NCBI GenBank assembly: GCA_026075535.2 | Contig: AP026539.1 | Coordinates: 11,036,001 to 11,100,000 of the forward strand | Length of the DNA: 64,000 nt | Direction: 5' to 3' | Source: Tricholoma matsutake | Lineage: Eukaryota; Basidiomycota; Agaricomycetes; Agaricales; Tricholomataceae | In this document: piece by piece, positions 9,019 through 20,390 of the stretch | Position numbering within the stretch: the first letter of the stretch is position 1 | Layout of the letters: each line of letters begins with the position of its first letter | Notes under the pieces: model-generated | The model's input: only the letters and a program-made list of their open reading frames with translations | Told to the model about the DNA's origin: nothing | Database searches by the model: none | Made by a program: the position numbers and the translations under genes

Positions 9019-9830
9019 TGTTGAAATTAATTACTGATACACATCTTACATGCTGCATACATGCACTGTACATGAGGTGATACATGCTGCATACATGGAC
9101 ACAACACATGTCTTCCCACACTGCACATTACACAAGAGGCAGAGCAATATATTACCCTGGAGAATATGTTGGGAATAATAGGGAAAAAAGACACTTTTTC
9201 CCTGGGGAAAAATAAAAGGAACCATCAGCGAAAAAATGTTGTTTTTCCCACACTTTTCTCTTTGCTCTTGCTCAGCAAAAATAACTTGTCCATTCCCAGG
9301 AGAAATCAGGTGAAAATGGAGGGGAAATATATCTTTTCCACATTTTTTCTCCTGACTTCCACAATTTTTTCACCTAGAAACAGATTAGTTATTTTTCCAC
9401 AGAGAAAAAACCGGGAATATATGGGAAAATGACCTTTTTCCCCCTAATGTTCACAAGTTTTTCTCCTGGAAACAGATTAGTTATTTTCCTGCAGCAACCA
9501 AAAGGACAAAGTGTGGGAAAATAACATATTTTTACTGATGGTTCCTTTTATTTTTCCCCAGTGAAAAAGTGTCTTTTTCTCCCATTATTCCCAACATTTT
9601 CTCCAGGGTAATATATTGCTCTGCCTCTTGTGTTACTGTGCATACATGTGGTGAACACATTCCTGAGTCATGTGACACCCTTATAATTATGTATATAAGA
9701 AGAACCTGTACCATAGTAGGAATACAGTGTTCTAGCCTCTCTAACCCTAGCAGTAAGTCTGAGTAACCCTATAGGTAGGTTATAAAGAATGTGTGTACTC
9801 TTCCCATGTAGTGTAGAGTCTGGTTCAACA
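9019..9830 (+). repeat. 3' LTR of copia (interrupted by a MITE)
   Basis: Begins TGTTGAAATTAATTAC right after the polypurine tract and ends GGTTCAACA at 9830. It matches the minus-strand LTR at 37882-38143, including the ATGTATATAAG TATA-like element and the terminal CA. A 502-bp foldback element at 9131-9632 accounts for most of the extra length. Confidence 0.88.
9131..9632. mobile_element. Foldback MITE inside copia LTR
   Basis: Inverted arms of roughly 115 bp (9131-9245 and 9515-9632) beginning CACAAGAGGCAGAGCAATAT, flanked by TTA on both sides (9128-9130, 9633-9635). Similar short peptides (MLGIxGxKDTFSLGKNKRNH) read from both strands show the inversion. A 3-bp TTA duplication fits PIF/Harbinger (TWA) or CACTA-type elements; the CAC end favours the latter, but the family is not settled. 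No coding capacity. Confidence 0.8.
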
Positions 9831-11237
9831 CTATAGCAAAATAAGGAGGCAATGCCTTCCTAGCATCACTTTATCCTCTTTCACCTGTGCCCAGTATGTT
9901 TGATGCATATGATCTGGCGGGTTGGTTGTGGATGTTTGTGAGTTTGGCACAGGAGAGCATGAAATGACTAGTCTGGATTAATTGGCATGCATCTGAAGGG
10001 TGCTCTTTTCAGATCACATGTTGGCACATGTTGATTTCCCTTTTATGGTCATCTGGCTGGGCACATCTCTACCAAAACCTCTTGCAGGGCACTGCAATCA
10101 TATATGAGCTGCATTATTGGCAGGTAGATGTTTTCCAAGGTCTAGGTAGTGGTAAATATCCTCACAATCACACAAAACAGTAAGAATTCATATGAGGCTC
10201 CATCACATGACTGAGGTTCAGGTGTCAGTGATTGGATTGTGTCTTGAGCTCTAATGGGGCTAAATATTACAGGGCAGTGTATTACCAGAGGGCCTTAGTG
10301 CAAAATGCAGAAAACAGTGTGGAATTTTGTCCTTTCAACCCATTAATTGTAGGGATGCAGCTGAAAAAAGAAATTAAACACATGCCTTCACATGCATCAG
10401 AAAGAGCATAGATTGACTGTCATCTACATCATTGTTGTCTGACTATGGGAGACTATGAAATGACATCAGTTGGAAAACAAACATTGTTTAGTCACAGTCA
10501 ACAACCTTTGTCAGCATTTCCATTTTTGGGAAATGACATAGTGGAGGGCTGCTGTGTCGATGTGATGTGACTTCAGTTATAAATTAATAGAGATAAGATC
10601 TGAAGCTTCTGAAGATCTGTAGATGTGACAAGAAAAATCATGTGATCTGTACTTTTAGTGGGTTGGATTGCTTGATCTGAAGCCATCCAATGCAAATCCA
10701 ATGCCTGCCCTGATCCAACCACTCCAAAATGCATCATTTTGGGTGTATCTCACCCATTACTCCATGAATTCACTTTGGTCTTCTTGCTTCATATGCAGCA
10801 GACTGCCCTCTATCTACAATTGCTGTCTGATCAATGGTGTGTGATGATACTGTTGAGCTACTTCAGCTTATTGCCTTTTTGGGACTATTTGGTTCAACAC
10901 ACTCTCTCATCCATCCTATGGCCTCAGGTGAATAACTGCATTCCAATTCACTACATTTACTCTCCACCTCATCTATACCGACTCATGAACTGCTCAAAGG
11001 TGCTAATTTCACTTTAAATACATTGGATTGTTTGCCTATACAGCCACAAGAGCTGGAATAGAGCAAGAAGAAGAATAGATGAGTAGGTGAAGGCCCTGCC
11101 TTGTAGGACAAAGTATTGATCATATGGATTGCATTTGAGCTATAAATGAAGGGTATAGGACTGCTATAGATGGCTAGGAGGAGCTTTGGACTGTAGCCGA
11201 GTTGTGTGATGCATGGTGAGAAAAGTTCACCTCTGTT
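9831..11237. other. No gene seen; AT-rich unassigned DNA
   Basis: About 1.4 kb between the copia LTR and hAT-like 2. Open frames are short and unlike known proteins. No LTR, TIR or RNA gene could be supported. It may be decayed transposon or intergenic DNA. Confidence 0.5.
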
Positions 11238-11589
11238 GATGGGGATAGGGAATGTCACAGGTTTGTAAACCCATGCAGGTAGATGCCATGGGTGCATACA
11301 GGTACAGGTATGGGTTGGGGTTTAGTAACCCTTGCCCAACCTGCACCTGTGATGTGGGCATGGCGGGTTTTTCATTTTCTCATTGTTGTCATCATTGTCC
11401 CCTTGTTGTCATCATAGTTGTACCCTCATTGTCATTGTCATTGTCCTCTTGTTGTCTTCATCATCATCCCCTTGTTGTTGTTGTCATCATTGTCAAGACC
11501 AATTCTCTTGACCAGATTTCTGATCATTTTCTGCCCCCCTTCCTGGCTGCCTTGCATCACAGCCCACCTCCTATCAGCAGCACTGCATA

Positions 11590-12060
11590 GAGGTGAAATT
11601 CTCTCATTTCCAATTTGATGAAATGGTTTCAGGTTATTTATCTTGGAAGCTGGTTTGCAATTATCACAGCCTCGGAAACTCCTCCAGCCTTTAGTATTTA
11701 AGCTAGCTACTTTAGCAGTTTGTAAATCAACCAAGTCTCCCACTTAATTCCATCCCAAATACACTCCAATTACTCTCTTAAGTCTATCTCAAACTTTTGC
11801 TCATCCTCTCCAGAAAATCTCTGGACCTCTGATCATCATCCTTACCCTTGTCTTGAAATTAGGACACTTGACAAGGAGAAGGGCACAACTTCTTATAAGT
11901 TGAAGCCAAGTCCTTTCTGTTCCCCCACTTGGTATGGCACATCAAGTAAACCCTGCCCTGGATTCCCTGCCTTGCTCGATCCACCCTCAGCAACTTCTAT
12001 CATCCAGGTATGACCAGAAATCCAACGACTTCCTTCCTCCAGCTCAGTACTTAACAATCA
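11590..12060 (+). repeat. Gypsy C-type LTR/leader fragment
   Basis: Matches the reverse complement of 36216-36655, including CTTGAAATTAGGACACTTGA, AGGAGAAGGGCACAACTTCT and GGTATGACCAGAAAT followed by CTCAGTACTT. It covers part of the LTR and the leader of relic C's family and stops about where gag would begin. Exact ends were not determined. Confidence 0.7.
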
Positions 12061-12113
12061 TCCTCCCCTCTCCATGTTGTTGTTGTTGTTGAGTACCTGT
12101 GATCCACCCCATG

Positions 12114-12872
12114 TGTTACAATTTTCCTTGTAACTCATGGGACCCGATGCACCCAACGATCCCCTCCAGACAGGAGGCACCCCTTGATTCATGTCTAGGG
12201 CATGTCCTTGACATCAGACACACACATGATGCATGCCAGCTGCATGCATTCGATCCCCTTCCCGTGGAAGGCACCCTTGATGCATGGTGACTCCATGCAC
12301 CCAAACCCACTCCCACACATGCTGTGATACAACAGCCCCCTGACATGAGGTCCGTGATGTCGGACTCTCACGATTGACATGCTGCGCCACAGCATGTCCT
12401 TGGCACCGGATCCTTGACATCAGATCCATGACATCGGACACCTCATGCTAGGCATGAGGCTTATCTCTTATTGTTTCCTGACATGCTGCGCCGCAGCACT
12501 CCATGACATCGGATGCCTCATGCAAGGCATGAGGCCTATTGTTTCTATTCTTACTTGATATGCATATATCTTTCCAATTGGACGATAAGGACCTCCCTCA
12601 TAGTATAAGTACTGCAACTCGTAGTAGGGATGTCCTTAGTTTAGATCTAGGCAATTAACAGCCTTAACTTGCAACTCATGAACTTACTTGAAACCACTAA
12701 GGAAGCCCCTTAGTGCATGAACCTGAACGACTCTATGCAGAAGCCCTGCTAGAGTGCACTATCTATCTTATGTTGGATGCTCCGAGTAAGACTAGTGCCG
12801 AATGACTCGTCGAGGAAGCACCTCATTGAACGACATCGACTAGATCGAGTAGTTGAGGCTTCACCCTTAACA
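12114..12872 (+). repeat. 5' LTR of gypsy A2
   Basis: 759 bp, TGTTAC...TTAACA. It contains several GGCATGAG/CTCATGC inverted motifs and GACATGCTG...CAGCATGTC palindromes. Differences from the 3' LTR are mostly CG versus TG or CA, plus one short indel near 12335. Confidence 0.95.
12604..12648 (+). promoter_or_regulatory. TATA box and predicted transcript start of A2
   Basis: TATAAG at 12604-12609 lies 33 bases before 12637, where a 12-nt stretch (12637-12648, TAGTTTAGATCT) exactly complementary to the PBS begins. That is where the 5' end of a self-priming transcript is expected. The start itself is inferred. Confidence 0.65.
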
Positions 12873-12874
12873 TA

Positions 12875-12886
12875 AGATCTAAACTA
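12875..12886 (+). other. Primer binding site of A2 (self-priming type)
   Basis: AGATCTAAACTA starts at the third base after the 5' LTR and is the exact complement of 12637-12648. No tRNA 3'-end match was recognised. Tf1/sushi elements use an 11-nt complement of their own mRNA 5' end in this position. Confidence 0.7.
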
Positions 12887-12981
12887 TCTGCTAGCCCACC
12901 TACCTAGGTGTAGGCAATACATCTTGATACACACCACAGCGACCCGGGTCTAGACAAACCCCAGACTGACCACCAAGAGAA

Positions 12982-14085
12982 GTGAAACCACAGCCAGGTT
13001 CATCTTGGTACCGATACAATGGAAGACTAGTCCATTACTTGACTCCAGCACAGAGTTGGTTCTACAGATCAACTGACAGACAACAAGGAGATTTCCTCAC
13101 CGACAAAGACTTTGAACAACTGCATGCACCCCCATCCAAATCATCCACCCGCTTCTTAACAGACAAAACCGACGACCTCTATAGCGAGATGTCCGAACCT
13201 GCAACCACACCAATGACGTCTGTGAAGGACATTTGAATCCGATCACCAACAGACTTCTCAGGAGAGCGGACCAAGACTGCCAAGTTCCTGCAGGAGATAG
13301 ACCTGTACCTGCAAATCAATGACCAGGTCTATGATGCAAACAACAAGAAGATTATCTTCATGCTGTCCTTCATGAATGGAGGGACAGCAGCTGCCTGGGC
13401 GCAGGCATTTGTCAACCAGCACCAGTCCGAGGGACTAGGTGAATATGCAGACTTCCAACAGAAGGTCCTAGAGGCCTTCTCACTGATCGATGACACCGGA
13501 ATGGCAAAGACAGAGATTAAGAATCTCAAACAAGGCTCAGGGAACCTTGAAGAATATGTGGTGAACTTCCACATCCTGGAAGACAGGATGGGAATCACAG
13601 AAGATGCAGCCATGATCGAGTACTTCATGGATGGACTGCATCCCAAATTACTGAAGAGGGTACACACAATGGAGACAGTGCCCAACACGCTCGAAGGCTG
13701 GATAAAGGCAGCTTCGAAATATGAAGGCCAATGGAAATGGGCCATGGCAATCCTGGGGAAGACCAGGCAAAACCAGATGACAAAAAGAACAACAAAGAAA
13801 GGACAGCCCTCTCTCGACATCAACTGACTGATGAACCAAGAATGCGTGGAACACCTCCGAAAGGGATTGTGTTTCATCTGCCACCAACTGGGACACCGAT
13901 CATCCGACCACAGGGATGGAAAGAACCCTACTCAGATGGGGTCAGCGCCTCCTCCCTACTGAAACCGCTTCACCCAGAAGAAGACTGGGGTGAACACCTA
14001 CCAGAAGATCCACACGATGCTGAATGAACTAGATGAAGAAGAAAAGGAACAAGCCCTCAACCTCATGGAGGAATCAGGTTTTTAG
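12982..14085 (+). pseudogene. Gag of gypsy A2
   Basis: One frame of about 367 codons with internal TGA stops at former CGA codons, for example after SVKDI and after SLDIN. The capsid-like core (13360-13750) contains GGTAAAWAQAF and MDGLHPKLLKRV. The nucleocapsid part has the knuckle CFICHQLGHRSSDH, a CX2CX4HX4H variant. The frame closes at TAG 14083-14085. No ATG is obvious at the beginning, and the open frame may extend upstream through another TGA, so the start is uncertain. Pol begins in the -1 frame and overlaps the gag end, so programmed -1 frameshifting is possible but unproven. Confidence 0.88.
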
Positions 14086-14087
14086 AG

Positions 14088-17000
14088 CAGTGGCCTGATA
14101 CGACGCCAGTCACCACTGAAATTTCCGTAGGGTCTGTACTCTTGGCTACCATGAATAGACAATCTATGCACCTGTCTATTCAGGTAGCTGAGTCAGACAA
14201 CGGAAAAGACGTCGCAACAAATGCGCTCCTCAACTCTGGAGCAGGAGGAGTCTTTATTGACTCAAAATTTGTCGAACAAGAAGGGATCAAGACATATCCC
14301 TTGGGCTACACCATCCAGGCCACAAATGTAGATGGAACTCTGAACAGGCAGGGAACAATTACGAGATACATGAGGGGAAGGCTCCACATCAATGGATGGA
14401 GCTACCCAATGAAATACCTAGTCACCAGACTAGGCAAGGAATCGGTGATCCTGGGCCTGTTGTGGCTATGGGAGGTGAACCTGATTATCGATTGGAAGAA
14501 AGGAACTCTTGAGTTCCGAGACGAAGAACAATGGGCTCAAATCCAATGGATCTTGGAGAAGACAAGAAGAGCTAAACGAGCCCTCCTGAACACCCTAAAG
14601 CTCCCCAGGGTCGACACTGAAAGGGAAGCACCCAACGACAAACTGGCATGAATTCAACGCATCATGGCCAAGATGAGACAAAGACTCTCCAAAGAAAAAG
14701 AGAGAAACGTTGCCTGAGCACAACTAGCCATGGCAAAGATGAGAGAAAGGCTCGCTGAAGAAAAAGAGAGGAGCCTTGCCTGAGCCCAATTGGCCGTGGC
14801 AAAAACAAGAGAAAGGCTTTCAGAGAGGAAAGCAAAAGAACTAAATTCTGTCCAGATAGCTGTCGCAAAAACCAGGAGCAGCAACACTCCTAAAGAAACC
14901 AGAAACCTTGAAGCAGCACAACGTGCTGTCACGAAAACCTGAGAGAACCAGAAGAAGAAACAACTGGAAAAGGGTAAAAACAATGAATGCGACAGGGCAC
15001 GATGAATTGTGCAAAGGATGAAGGAACTGCTGACCTCCACAGGGGAGGAAAGCACCAGCAAACGACACTCAAAAACGGCATTACAAAATAGGACAAAAGA
15101 CCCTCATCAGGAGGCTACCCCAATACGCGATCATGGAACCCCAGGTTATGGTACTAACGACACCGGAATACCTATGCCCAGGGAGACTCCACCTCAAGTA
15201 AAGATCGAAGAGGTACCCGATGAAGAACTACTGGCAGACACAGGCATGGACATACGAATGATGAACCAGACCCCCGAATGGGACACAATCGAGGATGACT
15301 CAGTATTGATCGCATATGTGCGAGGCGAACCGGTCATTGGCCTATTCGGACCAGACATAGAACTGCCCCTGACGGAGGAACATCGAGAGCCAACACACAG
15401 ATACATCCGAAAAATGAACACGATCAGCAGGCTCACGAAAGGCAAAGGCTCCCCATGGTACCTACTCAACTCAGACATATGGATCAGAGCAAAGACATCC
15501 ATATCCCAACGACTAGCGCACGAGCAAGAGGAGGGAAAGGAGACTAGCCAATGGACCCTGGACGATTTACTGCCACCGGAATACCAGAAGTACAGACAGG
15601 TATTCGAGAAAGCCGCATCTGAATGATTCCCAGAATCAAGACCATGGGATCATGCGATTGACCTGAAGGAAGGCTTTGTACCAAAGGATTGCAAAGTCTA
15701 CCCATTGGCACTGAAAGAACAAGAGAAACTCAATGAGTTTCTAGATGAAAACCTGGAGAAAGGATACATCCGACTGTCAAAATCACCCATGGCATCCCCG
15801 TTCTTCTTTGTGTCGAAGAAGGACTCCAATGCTCTATGACCTTGCCAAGACAATCGCTATCTGAACGAAGGAACAATCTGGAACAACTACCCCCTGCCAC
15901 TCATTGGAGACCTCTTGGACAAGCTGAAGGGAGCGAGATTTTTCACGAAACTTGATATTCGATGGGGATATCATAATGTACAGATAAAGAAAGGAGACAA
16001 GTGGAAGGCAGCATTCAAGACTAACCGAGGGCTATTCGAGCCAATGGTGATGTTCTTTGGGCTGTGCAACTCACTGGCAACATTCCAGGCCATGATGAAC
16101 GATCTCTTCCAAGATATGCTAGATGAAGGATGGCTCGTCATCTATATGGATGACATCCTGATCTTCTCGAAGACGGAAGAGGAACACTGGATAAGGACCA
16201 AAAGGGTCCTCGAATGACTACGACAATGCGATCTCTACCTGAAAATAGAGAAGTGCAAATTCAATGTACAGGAAGTTGAGTTCTTGGGCATGATCATCAG
16301 ACCCAATGAATTTGCAATGGACAACACAAAACTGGCTGGGATCAAGGACTGGCCCATGCCAAGGACAGTGAAGGATGTAAGATCCTTCCTAGGATTCGGA
16401 AACTTCTATCGACGATTCATTGGACACTTCGCGGATCTGGCCAGACCGCTGAACGACTTGATGAAGAAGAACCAGAAATTCGAATGGATGAACGACTGCC
16501 AGCAGTCGTTTGATGTGCTAAAAAGGAAATTCAATGAAACCCCAGTACTGCTGATGCCAGATGCAATGAAACCATTTGTGGTAGAATCTGATGCCTCAAA
16601 ATTTGCGACAGGCACAGTACTCAGACAACAGGATGCCAATGGAGACTGGCACCCATGCGGATACATCTCGCATTCTTTCAACGAAGCAGAAAGAAATTAC
16701 GAGATATACGACCGAGAACTATTGGGAGTGATCCGAGCGCTAGAAACATGGAGACACTACCTACAGGGGACGCCGTTCCCTGTGACAGTATTATACGATC
16801 ACAAGAACCTTACATACTTCCGTCAGCCACAGAAACTAAACCAACGACAAGCTAGATGGGCCATCTACTTGTCACAATTTGACCTGAAGCTACAACACAT
16901 ACCAGGATCACAGATGGTACAATCTGATGCCCTATCGAGGAGAGCAGATCACATAGCCGAAGAAGACACCGATAACGAGGACAAGACCATCCTCACTGAC

Positions 17001-18470
17001 GAACTGTTTGTCAAAACGATCGACACTGAGCTCCAGGGAGCCCTGGTCTCAGCAATAATGAAGGACAACCTCGTAAATGATGCTTTATGAGCCCTGAAGA
17101 ACAATGGAACCCCCCCAATCAAGTCTGCATTGGAGGACTGGAAATTTGAAGATGGCCTGCTCTTTTTCAAAGACAGGTGCTATGTGCCACAGGACAAAAC
17201 CCTCCGCTGCGCAATCATACGGAAATACCATGATAGCATCACGACAGGACACCCTGGACAATGGCAAATGATTGAACTGATCCAATGATACTACTGGTGG
17301 CCAGGAATGGCCAACTTCATAAAGAAATACATCGAAGGCTGCACAAAGTGCCAGCAAATGAAGATCAACACCCACCCAATGACCCCACCCCTGACACTGA
17401 TATCATCTGATGCCAGCAGACCATTTGAGCTGGTAACAACAGATTTTATTATGGACCTGCCCGTAATAAACAGATTTGACTCAATCATGGTCATGGTAGA
17501 CCATGGTCTTATGAAGGGGGTAATTTTTATCCCTTGCACGCAGACGATCGATGCACTTGGCGCCACAGACCTCTACCTGCGCCATGTGTACACAAGATTT
17601 GGACTCCCTGGAAGAATCATCTCAGACAGAGACCCTCGATTCGCGTCCAAACTCTTCCGAGAACTCGGACAACTGCTCAGAATCAAGCTATCCATGAGCA
17701 CCGCCTATCACCCCCAGACCGATGGAGAAATGGAGCAAGTAAACCAAGAACTAGAGGTTTACCTCTGCATGTTCTGTTTGAACAAACCAGAAGATTGGGA
17801 GTGTTATCTCCCAACAGCAGAATTTGCGCATAACCAGAAGACGCACTCCACAGTAAAACATTCGCCGTTTTACTTGATGATGGGATATCAGCCACGTGCT
17901 ATCCCCACCCCTTACAAAAAGACGAACGTGCCAGCCACCAAACAGAGAATCCAAGAACTTCTCTCTGCGAGAAGGGAAGCTCTTGCTGCACACGAACTAG
18001 CCAGACAGGCTATGGCTGCCTGAACGAAAGGGTGATATGAACCATTCAAGGTTGGAGAACAAGTATGGCTTGACTCCAAGAACATGAAGATTGGCTACCC
18101 AATGAGAAAACTGGTGCCAAAACAAGAAGGGCCCTTCGTGATTGAAGATGCCTTGTCGAGAACGACATACCGATTAAAACTGCTGCTGAGATGGAAGATC
18201 CACCTGGTATTCCATGCAGCTTTACTCACGCGATACCATGAGAACGACACTCATGGGTGAAACTTCCTGACTCCACCACCTGACCTCGTGGAAGGAGAAA
18301 ATGAATATGAGGTGGAAGTGATCATCGCACACAAGAAGCACAGCAAGACACACCGTTACCTCGTGAAATGGGTTGACTACCCGACATCCGAAAACACATG
18401 GGAACCCAAATCAAACCTAAAGAATGCCCCCGAGATCCTGACGGCATATAAGAAGAGGTACCACCTCTGA
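14088..18470 (+). pseudogene. Pol of gypsy A2 (PR-RT-RNase H-integrase-chromodomain)
   Basis: Polyprotein for reverse transcription and integration, about 1460 codons in one frame, interrupted by some 13 TGA codons and no other stop. Protease box reads LLNSGAGG near 14220-14250 (catalytic Asp to Asn; intact in A1). A coiled-coil-like charged linker follows (14660-15010). RT blocks: [11 protein letters not shown] near 15945 and YMDD near 16145. RNase H: VESDASKFATG near 16580. Integrase zinc site H-H-C-C 17230-17360, then the catalytic triad in TTDFIMD, IISDRDPRF and QVNQELEVY. Chromodomain at 18290-18470: EYEVEVIIAHKK, YLVKWVDY, ENTWEP. Such chromodomains direct integration to heterochromatin in known chromoviruses. 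Confidence 0.93.
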
Positions 18471-18505
18471 TGGAAACCCAAAACCCCCCCCCCTCTCTTC
18501 CCACA

Positions 18506-19498
18506 ATGACACTCCCCAATATGCCTGCCGAACGACGATTTACCTGAGAATACCTCTGAAACCGATTGAACGCTGATGCCCTTCACATTCACCTCGCCCA
18601 CAATCCACCGAAATGCCATCTAGCCAGGATGTGCTTCTACTATGCGAGCACTATTGAACAGATGGAACGAAATCTAGAAGAAGCAATGAACAATGCAGAC
18701 ACCCTGGGGATCGAGCAAACGATCCAGGAAATGATTGCACTGTGGTCAGACAGACCAAGAACAGCTGAGGAGAGACCTCACACCCCTTTAGGTCAACACA
18801 GATGACCACTGACCTCGCTCTCACCATTCAGTGAGCAGAGCGACAGAGACAAACGACAAGCTCCCTCTGGAGGCTCCTCCCGTTCTACGAAGAACCTGAA
18901 GATTGTGCCTAGGGCACCCGAAATAATTGATCTGACCACCCCTGAACCCAAACTGAAGACCACCCAACCACCTTGGTCTCCCCCACACATGAGACATGCC
19001 AGATGTTTCATCTGCCAACAGATAGGCCACTTTGGCCTGATTTGCCAATGATACATTTGCAGGTATTGCAAACAGTGAGGCCCCGGACACTACAGGATGA
19101 ATTGCCTGGAGAAACCTCGGAAAGATCGAGAGACCGATCAAAGAGCAGCTGAGCACAGACAGCAGCTCTTCTTTAACTCCAGATACGATGATTTTGATGA
19201 CGATGCAATGGGAAACATGACAGGGGTGCCATATGGAAGGATTTACAAGGCAGAGCTCAAGACGATGGCATGACAAGACAGACCCATGCTCACAGGGATT
19301 ACGATCCTCGCCATCGTCATTGGCATGACCCTGGCTGCAGCGGCAGCCCTAACCTTTTGCCTCTACGCCATCTTCCAAACAGAACCCGAACCCCCGATTA
19401 CAAACGTTGAATTTGCCATCCTGCAATGCCCCCCTTTCAATGATACTACCGACTCCTTGACACCGCTACCTAGGGCAGCGCAAACCAGAAGAACCTGA
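18506..19498 (+). pseudogene. Third ORF of gypsy A2: two zinc knuckles plus transmembrane segment
   Basis: Frame of about 330 codons downstream of the chromodomain, in a different frame from pol, starting at ATG 18506 and broken only by TGA codons (six, at plausible former CGA sites). Features in order: a helical acidic stretch (IEQMERNLEEAMNNADTLGI), a basic/proline-rich linker, two closely spaced knuckles CFICQQIGHFGLIC and CRYCKQ..GPGHYRMNC (19000-19100), an acidic stretch (RYDDFDDDAMGN), and a strongly hydrophobic segment GITILAIVIGMTLAAAAALT (19300-19360) close to the C-terminus. It occupies the env position but has no recognised envelope features. Function unknown; it could be a second nucleic-acid-binding protein anchored to a membrane. 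Confidence 0.7.
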
Positions 19499-19624
19499 TC
19501 ATGGTCTGAGTTCGGACATGAATTATTCCTCCATCGTACCCCTCGACCCTGACCTACCCACATAACCAGACCATGCCTGATCAGACCACAAAGATTTAGG
19601 TCGAAGTGTGGAACTTTTGACCAT

Positions 19625-19637
19625 AGCGGGGGGGTAA
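19625..19637 (+). other. Polypurine tract of A2
   Basis: AGCGGGGGGGTAA directly before the 3' LTR, the expected site for plus-strand priming. Confidence 0.75.
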
Positions 19638-20385
19638 TGTTACAATTTTCCTTGTAACTCATGGGACCCGACGCACCCAACGATCCCCTCCAGACAGGAG
19701 GCACCCCTTGATTCATGCCTAGGGCATGTCCTTGACATCAGACACACACACGATGCATGCTGACTGCATGCATTCAATCCCCTTGCCGTGGAAGGCACCC
19801 TTGATGCATGGTGACTCCATGCACCCAAACCCACTCCCACACATGCTGTGATACGACATGAGGTCTGTGATGTCGGACTCTCATGATCGACATGCTGTGG
19901 CGCAGCATGTCCTTGACACCGGATCCTTGACATCGTATCCATGACATTGGACACCTCATGCTAGGCATGAGGCTTATCTCTTATTGTTTCCTGACATGCT
20001 GCACTGCAGCACTCCATGACATCGGATGCCTCATGCAAGGCATGAGGCCTATTGTTTCTATTCTTACTTGATACGCATCTATCTTTCCGATTGGACGATA
20101 AGGACCTCCCTCATTGTATAAGTACTGCAACTCATAGTAGGGATGTCCTTAGTTTAGATCTAGGCAATTAACAGCCTTAACTTGCAACTCGCAAACTTAC
20201 TCGAAACCACTAAGGAAGCCCCTTAGTGTGTGAACCTGAACGACTCTACACAGAAGCCCTGCTAGAGTGCACTATCTATCTTATGTTGGACACTCCGAGT
20301 AAGACTAGTGCTGAACGACTCATCGAGGAAGCACCTCGTCAAACAACATCGACTAGATCGAGTGGTTGAGGCTTTGCCCTTAACA
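19638..20385 (+). repeat. 3' LTR of gypsy A2
   Basis: 748 bp, TGTTAC...TTAACA, followed by the CCATG duplication. TATA-like TATAAG and the transcript-start complement (TAGTTTAGATCT) are conserved near 20118-20160. Confidence 0.95.
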
Positions 20386-20390
20386 CCATG

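Larger units (their letters stand above)
12114..20385 (+). mobile_element. Complete chromodomain Ty3/gypsy element A2
   Basis: 8.27 kb with both LTRs and a perfect 5-bp duplication CCATG (12109-12113, 20386-20390). Order: 5' LTR, self-complementary PBS, gag, pol (protease, RT, RNase H, integrase, chromodomain), a third ORF with zinc knuckles and a membrane segment, polypurine tract, 3' LTR. Pol stays in one frame for over 4.3 kb and is broken only by TGA codons. It inserted into an ATCCACCC hairpin of hAT-like 2. Confidence 0.95.

Noticed and set aside
14088..18470. TGA read as Trp (alternative code or mitochondrial origin)
   Set aside because: TGA falls at conserved Arg positions, not Trp; Trp positions use TGG; the host gene and other frames end normally; and the elements are nuclear chromoviruses. 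CGA-to-TGA mutation explains the data better.
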